Origin: an uncultured Parabacteroides sp. | GTDB taxonomy: Bacteria > Bacteroidota > Bacteroidia > Bacteroidales > Tannerellaceae | NCBI GenBank assembly: GCA_949287365.1 | Contig: CASEGC010000090.1 | Span: forward strand, 1 to 55,979 | Direction of reading: 5' to 3' | Length of the DNA stretch: 55,979 bases | Shown here: positions 10,176 through 18,324 of the stretch, piece after piece | Layout: the number at the start of each line of letters is the position of its first letter | Position numbering within the stretch: position 1 is the stretch's first letter | The notes under the pieces: model-generated | Databases searched by the model: none | What the model saw: only the letters and a program-made list of their open reading frames with translations | Told to the model about the DNA's origin: nothing | Position numbers and translations under genes: made by a program

Positions 10176-10829
10176 TCAGAAACAAATACCGACCCGAAAA
10201 CCGAGATTGTTTTGTCCATCCATCGTACCTAACATCAATCGGCTTTGATTGGTGGCATAACTGTAATAAGCGGCTATACGGAAACCAAACCGTTTGTCCG
10301 GCACCGGATAGATATGGACACCAACTTCAGGAGAGACATAGAATCCCCACGGATTGTCGTACCAACCTATCGAGTTCACGTAAGTGGTATTCTTGGCATA
10401 CATGGCGCCTATTTTCGCGCCTACGTAAGGCCGGACATAACCATCTTCTTTGATACGGTAGGCCGCGGACAAGCCGAATGGCAATTGATAAGCGGACTGT
10501 TGCTGGTCAGTGGTCAACGATTCCGTGGGCGACAATTGATAAGTCTGCCTATCTACATATTTGTGATTCGTATGGAAATTCAGGAACGCGCCAAGCGACC
10601 AATGAGGCGTGATATAATATCCAGCTTCGAAATTCATTCCCCAACCACTAATCTTATCCGCGAAATCTGTCCCAATCGGAGCGTTCATTTGCCAGTCCAC
10701 GTTGAAATGGAGCTGTTCGGCTATATCTTGCGCGGAACCTTTCACGCCACATATAATAGATAAAAGGAGCGCCCCCGCTATATATTTCATCTTCGTCATA
10801 AAATTCATCGTTTTCATCGTTTTCCGCAT
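10176..10829 (-). CDS. Small outer-membrane beta-barrel protein
   Basis: 217-aa protein with a signal peptide (cleavage near VKGSAQD) and alternating amphipathic strands typical of OmpA-like or OmpW-like 8-strand barrels: GWGMNFEAGYYITPHWSLGAFL, VRPYVGAKIGAMY, and a terminal strand ending GFRVGICF. The N-terminus has five in-frame Met codons in the first 14 residues, so the exact start is uncertain. It lies 28 bp after the DUF4136 lipoprotein gene and is probably co-transcribed. No specific function can be assigned. Confidence 0.85.
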   Translation of the reverse strand: MRKTMKTMNFMTKMKYIAGALLLSIICGVKGSAQDIAEQLHFNVDWQMNAPIGTDFADKISGWGMNFEAGYYITPHWSLGAFLNFHTNHKYVDRQTYQLSPTESLTTDQQQSAYQLPFGLSAAYRIKEDGYVRPYVGAKIGAMYAKNTTYVNSIGWYDNPWGFYVSPEVGVHIYPVPDKRFGFRIAAYYSYATNQSRLMLGTMDGQNNLGFRVGICF

Positions 10830-10857
10830 TTAAATCGTTCTTTAATTCTTGTACATC

Positions 10858-11505
10858 CTATCTATTTATATAAGGAGATTGCTCGAAAGCCTGATTGACA
10901 GACTCTTGCGCCAAGCTCATATTGATATGAGAACTTCCGGACAGCAAGCCCGTCGTGTACGCTTGCCAAATGACCGGCAAGTCAACTTTTGAGTCGTCGC
11001 TGGAGGGACGTGCCGTCAAATCCACCAACTCCATAATCAATGTCCCTGTATCATAGCTGTAAGACACCGGATAAGGATAATACCATCCTCCCCAATAAGG
11101 TCCCCAAAAGCCAAGGTCCCACCAGCCTCCATACCAACCATCGTACATGCCGTTTACCCAGCCTGTTATTTGGGTAGTTTGTTCCGCATACGACAATTGT
11201 ACACCTAAAGAAGCCTTCTCGCGTTCATCGATACGGGTGTAGCCCCGGTCCGTCAACTCATTCGCTACGGTTTGGATTAACTTTTGAGCGTTTTCGTCCT
11301 TCCAATATGAGGTTCGCATTCCTTGCCCCCCTAACAAAATACTGTCCGGCAAATAGAACGTATCATAGTTCTCGAACGCCGCCTCATCGTCATAATTCGT
11401 ATAGACCGTGAAACTGCTATCCAGTTTATTCAAATCCGGATCCTTCTCGCATGAGGCGAAAAAGACCATCATAACGGCCAGAAACAATAACTTTTTCATC
11501 TTCAT
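10858..11505 (-). CDS. DUF4136-type lipoprotein
   Basis: 215-aa predicted lipoprotein, lipidated Cys at 19 (FFASCEKD). The body fits the DUF4136 family: an N-terminal strand-rich part with FTVYTNYDDEAAFENYDTFY, a conserved ADERGY-like segment (ELTDRGYTRIDE), a Gly/Trp/Tyr-rich stretch (YGGWWDLGFWGPYWGGW) and a C-terminal ..SHINMSLAQESVNQAFEQSPY segment. The family is common in Bacteroidetes envelopes with no defined role. The 270 bp before its start, up to tRNA-Val, hold no recognisable gene. Confidence 0.85.
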   Translation of the reverse strand: MKMKKLLFLAVMMVFFASCEKDPDLNKLDSSFTVYTNYDDEAAFENYDTFYLPDSILLGGQGMRTSYWKDENAQKLIQTVANELTDRGYTRIDEREKASLGVQLSYAEQTTQITGWVNGMYDGWYGGWWDLGFWGPYWGGWYYPYPVSYSYDTGTLIMELVDLTARPSSDDSKVDLPVIWQAYTTGLLSGSSHINMSLAQESVNQAFEQSPYINR

Positions 11506-11776
11506 TCTCCATTACTTTTAATTAAACATGTAAATCAACCTCTCATTTCATAAATTTGAACTCATAAATAAAAACACAAAAGGGAGACCAATGTTTCGCG
11601 TTCTATTATTTTACTTGAATCATTAACCTATTTTGATAACTGGATGAAAAGAGGAACGGAAGATGTTTAAGCTACTTAAAATCAACGAAAGAGAACGAAT
11701 ATGAATCCGCGAAATATGATAGGATTGGCTTCATGCCACTGACAAAATGGCAAAACGGCTCAAAGGGAATAATATG

Positions 11777-11851
11777 TGAACTGTGCCGGATTCGAACCGG
11801 CGACCTCTGCCCTGTCAAGGCAGCGCTCTAAACCAGCTGAGCTAACAGTTC
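11777..11851 (-). tRNA. tRNA-Val (anticodon GAC)
   Basis: 75-nt cloverleaf read on the minus strand: acceptor GAACTGT pairs with ACAGTTC, D stem GCTC/GAGC, anticodon stem CTGCC/GGCAG around loop TTGACAG (anticodon GAC), T stem GCCGG/CCGGC around TTCGAAT, discriminator A. CCA is not encoded. Confidence 0.95.
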
Positions 11852-11863
11852 GTTTTGAGTGAG

Positions 11864-11871
11864 CAAATGTA
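11864..11871 (-). promoter_or_regulatory. Promoter -7 element for tRNA-Val
   Basis: Minus-strand TACATTTG matches the Bacteroidetes -7 consensus TAnnTTTG and lies 13 bp before the tRNA 5' end. An ATTG lies 21 nt further upstream as a possible weak -33 element. Confidence 0.55.
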
Positions 11872-11974
11872 GTGAAAAATATTTGAAAGAAGCAATAGCT
11901 TCACGTTTCTTCACATAAGACAAAGATTTCATGAGCATACTCACTCAAGTGGACATACTTTTATGTATCATCAC

Positions 11975-13234
11975 TCAAAACAAGAATTTATCCGCGAACT
12001 TAACGAACTGTTCCCAGTCATACAATTTGATATCATGTTCTCCCGGGCGTATATGATAACCAATATAACCATCCAATAATGGAGTGTTTATATCTGGCAT
12101 CACGTCAGAAGGCAAACCCTTCAATCCAAAAAGCTCATATACGGGACTGGCATGTACGCCGGACAGGAATTCCCCTTTCGGGTCCGCCCAAAGATCTTCT
12201 TGCGCGCTGGCGATATACACGGGGCGAGGAGCGATTAACGCGATCAACTCATGCTGGTCAACAGGAAGTAAGTATTCCTTATCGCTATATTGTTTGAAAT
12301 TTCCACAAAACCAATATGGGAACGCCGTATTCAGGACCTGTACGGTTTCACCTATTTTTCTCCGGAACAAAGCGGCTCCACCATGTCCGGAATCATTGGA
12401 TACCACCATAGCGAAACGCTTATCCACCGCACCGGCCCACAAGGCGGCCTTTCCGTTCCTCGAATGCCCCAACACGATTACTTTCTTGGAATCGATATCT
12501 TTGTCAGTCTCAAAATAATCCATCGCGCGACTCATGCCGAACGACCATGCGGCGATAGTGCCCCATTCATCTGCCTCCGGTTTCGTCTGTCCCTCCTTAT
12601 AGAATAAAGGATGCAATCCCTTCTGGAACCCATTGTCCTCATCCGGTTCTATGTCGCTATTGTGTATCGTGGCCAAACCATAGCCTTTCTCCATGAGCAT
12701 TTCCACCGGCCATCGCGAGGAGGCGCTTCCCCTTTGGGCCATCTTATCCCCTTGGCTTAAACAGAACTTAGATATAGTGATACCTTGGTCCGCGTTTATC
12801 GTATGGTTCCCGTCGAAATTCAATCCGAAGAACAGAGGGACAGGAGCGTTCCTCTTATTCGGAAGATAAATCAAGATAGTCGTATAATGGCTCTCATCGT
12901 CGGAGAAATACATCGCGATTTCCCTTCGCGTGGCGATGCCGCCAAGCGCCCGCTTATCTTCCGAAAGTACACGGAAACGCGACGCTTTGAAATGTTCGGG
13001 CGATTTCCCGAATACCTGAGTCTCATACAACCAGAAAATCTCCGGCCTGCGCTTTTGCGACCAATCCGCCGATGAGGAGACTTTCGTCCCGTTCTCTAAC
13101 GTCAGGACATCCGGCAAAACATAAGCGGGCACTTTAGACTCATCGTAATTGATATTTCCCTGAGCCATGAGCATGAGGCTAAAAGACAAACAAATACCCG
13201 TCAGAAAAGATTTCGCTATTGATTGAGGTTTCAT
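11975..13234 (-). CDS. CE15-like glucuronoyl esterase / acetylxylan-esterase-annotated hydrolase
   Basis: Secreted alpha/beta hydrolase of 419 aa with a signal peptide (to about MLMAQ). The nucleophile is Ser258 in GHSRNGKAALWAGA, matching the CE15 signature G-x-S-R-N-G-K, and the catalytic His is probably His400 (RPGEHDI). The segment SNDSGHGGAALFRR and the following FPYWFC also match CE15. These enzymes cleave esters between glucuronic acid on xylan and lignin alcohols; many Bacteroidetes members are simply called acetylxylan esterases. The gene is monocistronic with its own promoter 25 bp upstream and has no xylan genes beside it. Confidence 0.82.
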   Translation of the reverse strand: MKPQSIAKSFLTGICLSFSLMLMAQGNINYDESKVPAYVLPDVLTLENGTKVSSSADWSQKRRPEIFWLYETQVFGKSPEHFKASRFRVLSEDKRALGGIATRREIAMYFSDDESHYTTILIYLPNKRNAPVPLFFGLNFDGNHTINADQGITISKFCLSQGDKMAQRGSASSRWPVEMLMEKGYGLATIHNSDIEPDEDNGFQKGLHPLFYKEGQTKPEADEWGTIAAWSFGMSRAMDYFETDKDIDSKKVIVLGHSRNGKAALWAGAVDKRFAMVVSNDSGHGGAALFRRKIGETVQVLNTAFPYWFCGNFKQYSDKEYLLPVDQHELIALIAPRPVYIASAQEDLWADPKGEFLSGVHASPVYELFGLKGLPSDVMPDINTPLLDGYIGYHIRPGEHDIKLYDWEQFVKFADKFLF

Positions 13235-13258
13235 GATATTGATTATTTAAGACATTAA

Positions 13259-13266
13259 CAAAGATA
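13259..13266 (-). promoter_or_regulatory. Promoter -7 element for the CE15-like gene
   Basis: Minus-strand TATCTTTG matches TAnnTTTG 25 bp before the start codon. An imperfect hairpin TTTTTAGCG / CGCTAAAAA (13270-13307) lies directly upstream and may end transcription of the YrdC-family gene. Confidence 0.5.
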
Positions 13267-13314
13267 ATATTTTTAGCGGACAATACGGCCGCCTCACGCG
13301 CTAAAAATAAACAT

Positions 13315-13923
13315 TCACGTCATCAATTCCCCTTTTCCTTGCCGGACAATCTCGAAATCGTCCGTCGTGCAATCCACTACGGTAGAGGCCTCCGTACCGC
13401 CATAGCCGCCATCAATCACGATATCGACCTGGCTCTCGTATTTCTCCTCTATCAGTTCCGGGTCGGTGGAATATTCGATGAGCTCATCGTCATCATGGAT
13501 AGACATGGTGAGGATGGGATTGCCCAATTCCCGCGTCAAGGTACGGACGATATTATTGTCAGGCACGCGGATACCAACCTCTTTCCGGTTCTTGTAAATC
13601 TTCGGAAGCTCGTTGCTGGTGGGCAGGATGAACGTGAACGGGCCCGGCAAGTGCCTTTTCATCAGCTTGAAAGCGGCGTTGCTGACCTTCGCGTACTCGC
13701 TTATGTTCGACAAGTCGTAACAAATGATGGAAAGATTGCTCTTTTGAGGGTTCACGCCCTTCATGCGGCAAATCTTCTCCACCGCGCGCACGTTCAACGC
13801 GTCGCAACCGATGGCGTAGACCGTATCAGTCGGATAAATGACAAGACCTCCGTCCCGCAAGACATTGACGACCTTATCTATCTCTCTCGGATTCGGATTC
13901 TCCGGATAAATCTTTATCAACAT
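13315..13923 (-). CDS. YrdC/Sua5/YciO-family protein (threonylcarbamoyl-AMP synthase type)
   Basis: 202-aa single-domain protein of the YrdC/Sua5 family, close in length to E. coli YciO (about 206 aa). Conserved parts are GGLVIYPTDTVYAIGCD near the start, MKRHLPGPFTFILP, VGIRVPDN and a Thr/Ser-rich STVVDCT near the end. Family members make threonylcarbamoyl-AMP for the t6A base of ANN-decoding tRNAs; the YciO branch is less well characterised. It lies downstream of fabI, separated by a hairpin-forming element at 13935-13997. Confidence 0.85.
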   Translation of the reverse strand: MLIKIYPENPNPREIDKVVNVLRDGGLVIYPTDTVYAIGCDALNVRAVEKICRMKGVNPQKSNLSIICYDLSNISEYAKVSNAAFKLMKRHLPGPFTFILPTSNELPKIYKNRKEVGIRVPDNNIVRTLTRELGNPILTMSIHDDDELIEYSTDPELIEEKYESQVDIVIDGGYGGTEASTVVDCTTDDFEIVRQGKGELMT

Positions 13924-13934
13924 AAACTTTTCGC

Positions 13935-13997
13935 GAATTACGAGTTACGAATCACGAGTCACATGAGTCAAGGTTCGTGACTCGTAACTCGCGATTC
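13935..13997. repeat. Heptamer-built long hairpin between fabI and the YrdC-family gene
   Basis: Two 23-nt arms (13935-13957 and 13975-13997) pair imperfectly around a 17-nt loop; the inner 14 bp GTTACGAATCACGA / TCGTGACTCGTAAC have one mismatch. Both arms are built of 7-bp steps (ACGAGTT, ACGAATC, ACGAGTC; CGTGACT, CGTAACT, CGCGATT). There is no T tract, so it is more REP-like than a terminator. Confidence 0.7.
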
Positions 13998-14009
13998 ATA
14001 ATTCATGAT

Positions 14010-14867
14010 TTATCCATAAATGATATGTCCGTTCTCGTCGGTATAATCCTCCAGCCCTTTGCTGTACTGGTTCATGGCGCGAAGGCTCATGCCCATGCTG
14101 GAGAAACCACCATCGTGATAGAGGTTCTGCATCGTCACCTTACGGGTGAAATCGGAGAACATCATGACGCAATAATCCGCGCACTCATCCGCGTTGGCGT
14201 TACCCAGCGGACTCATCTTGTTGGCGAAGTCCATCAGGTTCTCCATTCCCTTGACGCCGCTGCCCGCGGTGGTCATCGTGGGCGATTGGGAAATCGTGTT
14301 GATACGCACGCCCTTCTCCCTGCCGTAAATATATCCGAAGCTACGCGCGATGGACTCCAGCAAGCTCTTGGCGTCCGCCATGTCGTTGTACCCGAAGAAA
14401 GTACGTTGCGCGGCGACATAGCTCAACGCCACTACCGAGCCATTCTCGGCGATAGCGTCCAGTTTCTTCGCGGTCTGCAACATCTTATGGAAAGAGACCG
14501 CCGATATGTCCAAGGTCTTCGCCAGCATATCATAATCCAAATCGTCGTACGTACGTTTCTTACGGACGTTCGGGCTCATGCCTATCGAATGCAAGACGAA
14601 ATCGACCTTTCCCCCCAATATTTCCATCGACCGGGAAAACACGGTCTTCAAGTCCTCCACGCTGGTGGCGTCCGCCGGTATGACTTGGGCGTTCAACTTA
14701 TCCGCCAACGCGTTCACCTCGCCCATACGTACCGCTACAGGCGTATTGCTCAGCGTGAGGGTCGCTCCCTCTTCCACCGCCTTTTCCGCTACTTTCCAGG
14801 CGATAGACATATCGTTCAACGCGCCGAAAATGATACCTTTCTTACCTTTCAACAAATTATGGCTCAT
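14010..14867 (-). CDS. fabI: Enoyl-ACP reductase FabI
   Basis: NADH-dependent enoyl-[acyl-carrier-protein] reductase, last step of each fatty-acid elongation cycle, cytosolic. It is 285 aa, slightly longer than the ~260-aa E. coli enzyme, with the extra length in a C-terminal tail (YSKGLEDYTDENG). The short-chain-dehydrogenase fold shows the FabI nucleotide loop GALNDMSIAW (15-24), VLHSIGMSP, and the catalytic Tyr160-x6-Lys167 (YNDMADAK) after SYVAAQRT. FabI with this sequence is the expected target of triclosan-like inhibitors. A consensus promoter with both elements precedes it. Confidence 0.95.
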   Translation of the reverse strand: MSHNLLKGKKGIIFGALNDMSIAWKVAEKAVEEGATLTLSNTPVAVRMGEVNALADKLNAQVIPADATSVEDLKTVFSRSMEILGGKVDFVLHSIGMSPNVRKKRTYDDLDYDMLAKTLDISAVSFHKMLQTAKKLDAIAENGSVVALSYVAAQRTFFGYNDMADAKSLLESIARSFGYIYGREKGVRINTISQSPTMTTAGSGVKGMENLMDFANKMSPLGNANADECADYCVMMFSDFTRKVTMQNLYHDGGFSSMGMSLRAMNQYSKGLEDYTDENGHIIYG

Positions 14868-14893
14868 ACCTTTATAATGATTTGATTACGCCG

Positions 14894-14925
14894 CAAAAAT
14901 ACGCAGAATACGCCACATACACAAA
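14894..14925 (-). promoter_or_regulatory. Consensus Bacteroidetes promoter for fabI
   Basis: Minus-strand TTTG (14922-14925) and TATTTTTG (14894-14901) are separated by 20 nt, fitting TTTG-N19-21-TAnnTTTG. The -7 element lies 26 bp before the fabI start. Confidence 0.75.
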
Positions 14926-15155
14926 TGGGGCTTGTTTTCCGTCAGGAAAACGGAAATATCAAAATGACAGAATCTGACATTTTGTATTCTCAACTCCCGG
15001 AGAATCGATTTTTTCGGGCTAAAGTACGGCATGCCCGCGAATACGAGAAAAATTTTTCGTAATCAACTATTTATTAAATAGATATTCAAAAACAGCCCTC
15101 CAAAACAGGACGAAAAAACAGGACGGAATCCGCCCAAAAAGGACCTTTCCGACAA

Positions 15156-15243
15156 ACACGCTTATGTTTTTCCTTGAACATAACGATATTTCCCTCCGGA
15201 CATAACCGTGTTTCCTTTCGGACATAGCTCTATTTTCCTTCGG
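15156..15243. repeat. 22-bp tandem array in a 665-bp gene-free stretch
   Basis: Units of exactly 22 bp start at 15156, 15178, 15200 and 15222. The last three share ACATA at the start and TTTCC-YT-CGG at the end; the first is more degenerate. Weak echoes (ACGTCGTTTTTTC, ACGACCGTTTTTC) continue in the same spacing to about 15310. The region 14868-15532 otherwise holds the fabI promoter, the tRNA-Gln terminator and one 80-codon frame that I consider chance. Confidence 0.65.
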
Positions 15244-15483
15244 AGATACGAATTCTCATCTCCAGAAACGTCGTTTTTTCGCCCAAAGCACGACCGTTTT
15301 TCCGAAAGAAAACCCCTTCAAGAAGGCTTTTCCGCCTCTATCTCGCGATTTTCGCGAAAAGGCCATGTCAGCGAAAAGCCATGTTTTATATCCTTTTGTC
15401 GCCTATACAACGCGATATCTTACATTAATGAACAACCAAGGAAGCCCTAAAACGTAGCATGAGTATCCTTCCACCTCAAAAAG

Positions 15484-15522
15484 AAACTCCGCTTACTATC
15501 TGAACGATAATAAGCGGAGTTT
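15484..15522 (-). terminator. Intrinsic terminator after tRNA-Gln
   Basis: 12-bp perfect stem AAACTCCGCTTA / TAAGCGGAGTTT with a 15-nt loop, followed on the minus strand by CTTTTTGAGG; 11 bp after the tRNA 3' end. Confidence 0.8.
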
Positions 15523-15532
15523 AAATTTAGAG

Positions 15533-15603
15533 TTGTCTCACGAGGATTCGAACCTCGACAGACAGAACCAAAAACTGTAGTGCTACCATTACACCATGAG
15601 ACA
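15533..15603 (-). tRNA. tRNA-Gln (anticodon TTG)
   Basis: 71-nt cloverleaf on the minus strand: acceptor TGTCTCA / TGAGACA, T stem CGAGG/CCTCG around TTCGAAT, anticodon loop TTTTGGT (anticodon TTG) with a T-T mismatch closing the anticodon stem, discriminator A, no encoded CCA. Confidence 0.93.
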
Positions 15604-15610
15604 ATCCGAT

Positions 15611-15670
15611 GCTTCCTGAAAGCGTGGCAAAGGTAAGCATAAAATATTATCCCGCAAACTTTCAGGAAGC
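15611..15670 (-). promoter_or_regulatory. tRNA-Gln promoter framed by a 12-bp inverted repeat
   Basis: Minus-strand TTTG (15655-15658), 19 nt, then TACCTTTG (15628-15635) form a consensus promoter 25 bp before the tRNA. It is enclosed by perfect arms GCTTCCTGAAAG (15611-15622) and CTTTCAGGAAGC (15659-15670); the outer arm abuts the -33 element. The arms could be an operator or a weak tyrS hairpin without T tract. Confidence 0.7.
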
Positions 15671-15682
15671 GTTTTTGCCTTT

Positions 15683-16975
15683 TTACTTAACTATTAATAG
15701 ATAATAACTTTTTTTACCCCTTTGTACCAACAAATATTTGCCATTCAGCAATGACGAGCCATCGATAACCGCGTCCGTCTCCGTCAGTTTCTCCTTGTTC
15801 AGGCTCACGCCACCGCTTTGGACCAACTTACGCATCTCACCCTTCGAAGGGAAGATGGGCGCTTTCTCGGTACACAAATCGATGACCTTGACACCGGAAG
15901 CCAGCTCGTCGCGGGAGACCTCGAAGTGCGGTACGCCCTCGAACACCGCCAACAGCGTCTCCTCGTCCAACTTCATCAACGCGTCGTGCGTAGCGTTGCC
16001 GAACAGGATGCTGGAAGCCTCTACGGCCGCCTCGTAATCCTCTACGGAATGTACCATAATCGTGACCTCTTTCGCCAAGCGCTTCTGCAACGGACGCAAA
16101 TGAGGAGCCTCTTCCTGCTCTTTTTCCAACGACGCGATTTCCTCTTGGCTCAAGTCCGTGAAAATCTTGATATACTTCGCGGCATCGGCGTCGCTCACGT
16201 TCAGCCAGAACTGGTAGAACTTATACGGAGAGGTATAACGACGGTCCAACCAAACGTTGCCCGACTCCGTCTTCCCGAATTTTCCGCCATCCGCTTTCGT
16301 AATCAAGGGACAGGTCAAGGCGTACGCCTCACCACCCAAAATACGGCGTATCAACTCCGTACCGGTCGTGATATTGCCCCACTGGTCGGTTCCGCCCATT
16401 TGCAGGCGACAACCCTCATGCTCATACAGATACAAATAATCATATCCTTGCAGCAATTGATAGGAGAATTCCGTGAACGACATACCCACGCTCGACTCGC
16501 GGCTCAGGCGCTTCTTCACCGAATCCTTCGCCATCATATAATTCACGGTGATATGCTTGCCGATATCGCGGATGAAATTCAGGAACGAGTAGTCTTTCAT
16601 CCAATCGTAATTGTTCACCAATTTCGCCGCGTTCGGCGCGTCGGAATCGAAATCGAGAAACTTGGACAATTGCTTCTTGATGCATTCCTGATTATGGCGG
16701 AGCGTCTCCTCGTCCAGCAGGTTACGCTCGGCGGACTTCATCGAGGGGTCGCCAATCATGCCCGTGGCGCCTCCCACCAAGGCGATAGGACGATGTCCGG
16801 CCCGCTGGAAATGCTTAAGCATCATCACGCTCACCAAGTGTCCGATATGCAAGGAATCGGCGGTAGGGTCGATACCCACGTAAGCCGATGTCAGCTCTTT
16901 CCGCAATTGCTCTTCCGTCCCGGGCATCATATCCGCGATCATGCCCCTCCATCTTAGTTCTTCTACAAAATTCAT
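15683..16975 (-). CDS. tyrS: Tyrosyl-tRNA synthetase
   Basis: Class I tyrosine-tRNA ligase, 430 aa, cytosolic. HIGH appears as HIGH at 43-46 ([10 protein letters not shown]), the KMSKS-like loop as KFGKT ([13 protein letters not shown]), and an S4-type RNA-binding domain closes the protein ([19 protein letters not shown]). The frame is open far upstream but the extension is antisense to the tatD-family gene; the ATG at 16975 gives the family N-terminus [11 protein letters not shown]. It has its own -7 element at 17022 and lies downstream of the rnpA-yidD-tatD group. Confidence 0.96.
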   Translation of the reverse strand: MNFVEELRWRGMIADMMPGTEEQLRKELTSAYVGIDPTADSLHIGHLVSVMMLKHFQRAGHRPIALVGGATGMIGDPSMKSAERNLLDEETLRHNQECIKKQLSKFLDFDSDAPNAAKLVNNYDWMKDYSFLNFIRDIGKHITVNYMMAKDSVKKRLSRESSVGMSFTEFSYQLLQGYDYLYLYEHEGCRLQMGGTDQWGNITTGTELIRRILGGEAYALTCPLITKADGGKFGKTESGNVWLDRRYTSPYKFYQFWLNVSDADAAKYIKIFTDLSQEEIASLEKEQEEAPHLRPLQKRLAKEVTIMVHSVEDYEAAVEASSILFGNATHDALMKLDEETLLAVFEGVPHFEVSRDELASGVKVIDLCTEKAPIFPSKGEMRKLVQSGGVSLNKEKLTETDAVIDGSSLLNGKYLLVQRGKKSYYLLIVK

Positions 16976-17021
16976 CGTATTAAATCGTATTAATCTATGT
17001 CGTGTTTTACTCGAAACGGGG

Positions 17022-17029
17022 CAAAGGTA
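17022..17029 (-). promoter_or_regulatory. Promoter -7 element for tyrS
   Basis: Minus-strand TACCTTTG, matching TAnnTTTG, 46 bp before the tyrS start. No clear TTTG at -33. Confidence 0.5.
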
Positions 17030-17067
17030 CGACTTTTTAATATAGATTTGAAAAAGGACCTTGATAA

Positions 17068-17703
17068 TTATCCCTTTAGATGGAAAATTGAGATATTCTT
17101 CTCGATTTGAACGGACAATTCCTCCTCGGACACCCGCAACGCGTCCGCCATATTTTGATAAACGAAGCGAATATCGACGGGTCGTTCGTCTGTCTCGGCG
17201 AAAATGGAACCGGGCCAAGCTACACGCAAAGCCTCCGCGTTGAAACACTCCCCGAAAGACAAATAAAACCCCAAGCGGACCAATTGCGCCGCCAACGTCT
17301 CGTTCCCCCGAAAACCATGAATAATCCACGGGCTTTCCGGAGCGACCCTTTTCTTACAGGCTATCAATTCCGCCCACGCTTTCACGCAATGGATGATAAG
17401 CGGCTTAGCGCTCTCCTCCGCCAAAAACGCTTGTCGCAAGAAAAGTTCCTCCTGCAACGCCAAAGGAGTTTCCGAGCGTTTATCGAATCCGGCCTCGCCC
17501 ACCGCCACGGCCTCAGGGTCGGCTACACGGTCTTTCAATAAATCCATTTGAGCCTCAGCGTCATAAATGTAGCGAGGGTGAATACCATACGAACGAAACC
17601 GTCCAGCCTCCGGCGATAAATCCATCCCCGGCCTTACGAGCACGTTCACGACCGCCACGTGCCCTTCAGCCTTCCGATGCGTATGTATATCATAATAGGT
17701 CAT
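17068..17703 (-). CDS. TatD-family metal-dependent hydrolase, short form
   Basis: TatD-related TIM-barrel hydrolase (amidohydrolase superfamily; members include 3'-5' DNA/RNA exonucleases). The start at 17703 gives the family opening [10 protein letters not shown] with the HxH metal ligands; a longer frame to 17802 overlaps yidD and is not protein-like. Further ligand regions are [23 protein letters not shown] and AETDERP. At 211 aa it is clearly shorter than the usual ~255-260 aa, as seen in a Bacteroidetes subgroup; all metal-site segments seem present. It follows yidD by 10 bp. Confidence 0.85.
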   Translation of the reverse strand: MTYYDIHTHRKAEGHVAVVNVLVRPGMDLSPEAGRFRSYGIHPRYIYDAEAQMDLLKDRVADPEAVAVGEAGFDKRSETPLALQEELFLRQAFLAEESAKPLIIHCVKAWAELIACKKRVAPESPWIIHGFRGNETLAAQLVRLGFYLSFGECFNAEALRVAWPGSIFAETDERPVDIRFVYQNMADALRVSEEELSVQIEKNISIFHLKG

Positions 17704-17713
17704 AATGAAAGAA

Positions 17714-17938
17714 TTAAGGGACTGGATCGTATCCGCTTCCGCCCCAAGGATGACATCGAGATATCCGCTTAATCGCCAGATAAGAACCTTTAATCGGACC
17801 ATATTTTTTCAACGCTTGTATGGCATATTCCGAGCAAGTAGGCGTGTACCGGCACGATGGTGGCTTCATCGGAGAGATACAATACTTATAAAAATAAACA
17901 GGCAATAAAAACAGGATAGTAAAAAAACGCCTTATCAT
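17714..17938 (-). CDS. yidD: Membrane protein insertion efficiency factor YidD
   Basis: 74-aa small protein that helps YidC-dependent membrane protein insertion. Family marks: an N-terminal hydrophobic/amphipathic helix ([19 protein letters not shown]), then [20 protein letters not shown] and a final [15 protein letters not shown]. It overlaps the rnpA stop by 4 bp, the classical rnpA-yidD arrangement, although rpmH and yidC are not beside it here. Confidence 0.95.
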   Translation of the reverse strand: MIRRFFTILFLLPVYFYKYCISPMKPPSCRYTPTCSEYAIQALKKYGPIKGSYLAIKRISRCHPWGGSGYDPVP

Positions 17939-18321
17939 TCTTTCTCCCGCAGAATATTAATCGTTTTAGTCATCGCTTTTTCCATGGAAGCGAAAGAGCA
18001 GACCTCTTTATCTAAATACAAAAAGGCGACCAACAGATTCTTGTTTTTCGCCTCGAAAGATTCCCATAAACTACATTTACGAACTCGGAAAGTTTCCCGT
18101 ACACGGCGTTTAATCAAATTCCGCTTTACGGCTCTCTTAAACTTTTTCTTGGGCACACTCACCATAAAAGAGACTCTTGTGGGCATTTCCTCCTCTATCG
18201 GCAAATAAACGACCCGTAGTGGAAACGCCACGAACGATTGCCCTTTGGCAAACAATAAATCGATATAACGTTTCCACGACAAGCGTTCCTCTTTCGAAAG
18301 GGTGTACCTTTTATTCGTCAT
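17935..18321 (-). CDS. rnpA: Ribonuclease P protein component
   Basis: 128-aa basic protein subunit of RNase P, which assists the RNA subunit in removing tRNA 5' leaders. The RNR signature appears as [18 protein letters not shown], after [13 protein letters not shown]. It overlaps yidD by 4 bp and lies 3 bp after hemD, so it is translationally coupled within the DUF4271-hemD-rnpA-yidD-tatD operon. Confidence 0.96.
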   Translation of the reverse strand: MTNKRYTLSKEERLSWKRYIDLLFAKGQSFVAFPLRVVYLPIEEEMPTRVSFMVSVPKKKFKRAVKRNLIKRRVRETFRVRKCSLWESFEAKNKNLLVAFLYLDKEVCSFASMEKAMTKTINILREKE

Positions 18322-18324
18322 TTA

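Noticed and set aside
15208-15450. Plus-strand 80-codon frame in the gap after fabI
   Set aside because: Begins inside a 22-bp array, low-complexity Phe/Ser/Arg composition, no promoter or family resemblance.
15818-16957. 379-codon plus-strand frame opposite tyrS
   Set aside because: Antisense shadow of tyrS with Arg/His/Gln-rich composition.
16976-17329. N-terminal extension of tyrS by 118 codons
   Set aside because: The extension is antisense to the TatD-family gene, crosses the tyrS promoter and lacks family sequence; the ATG at 16975 fits.
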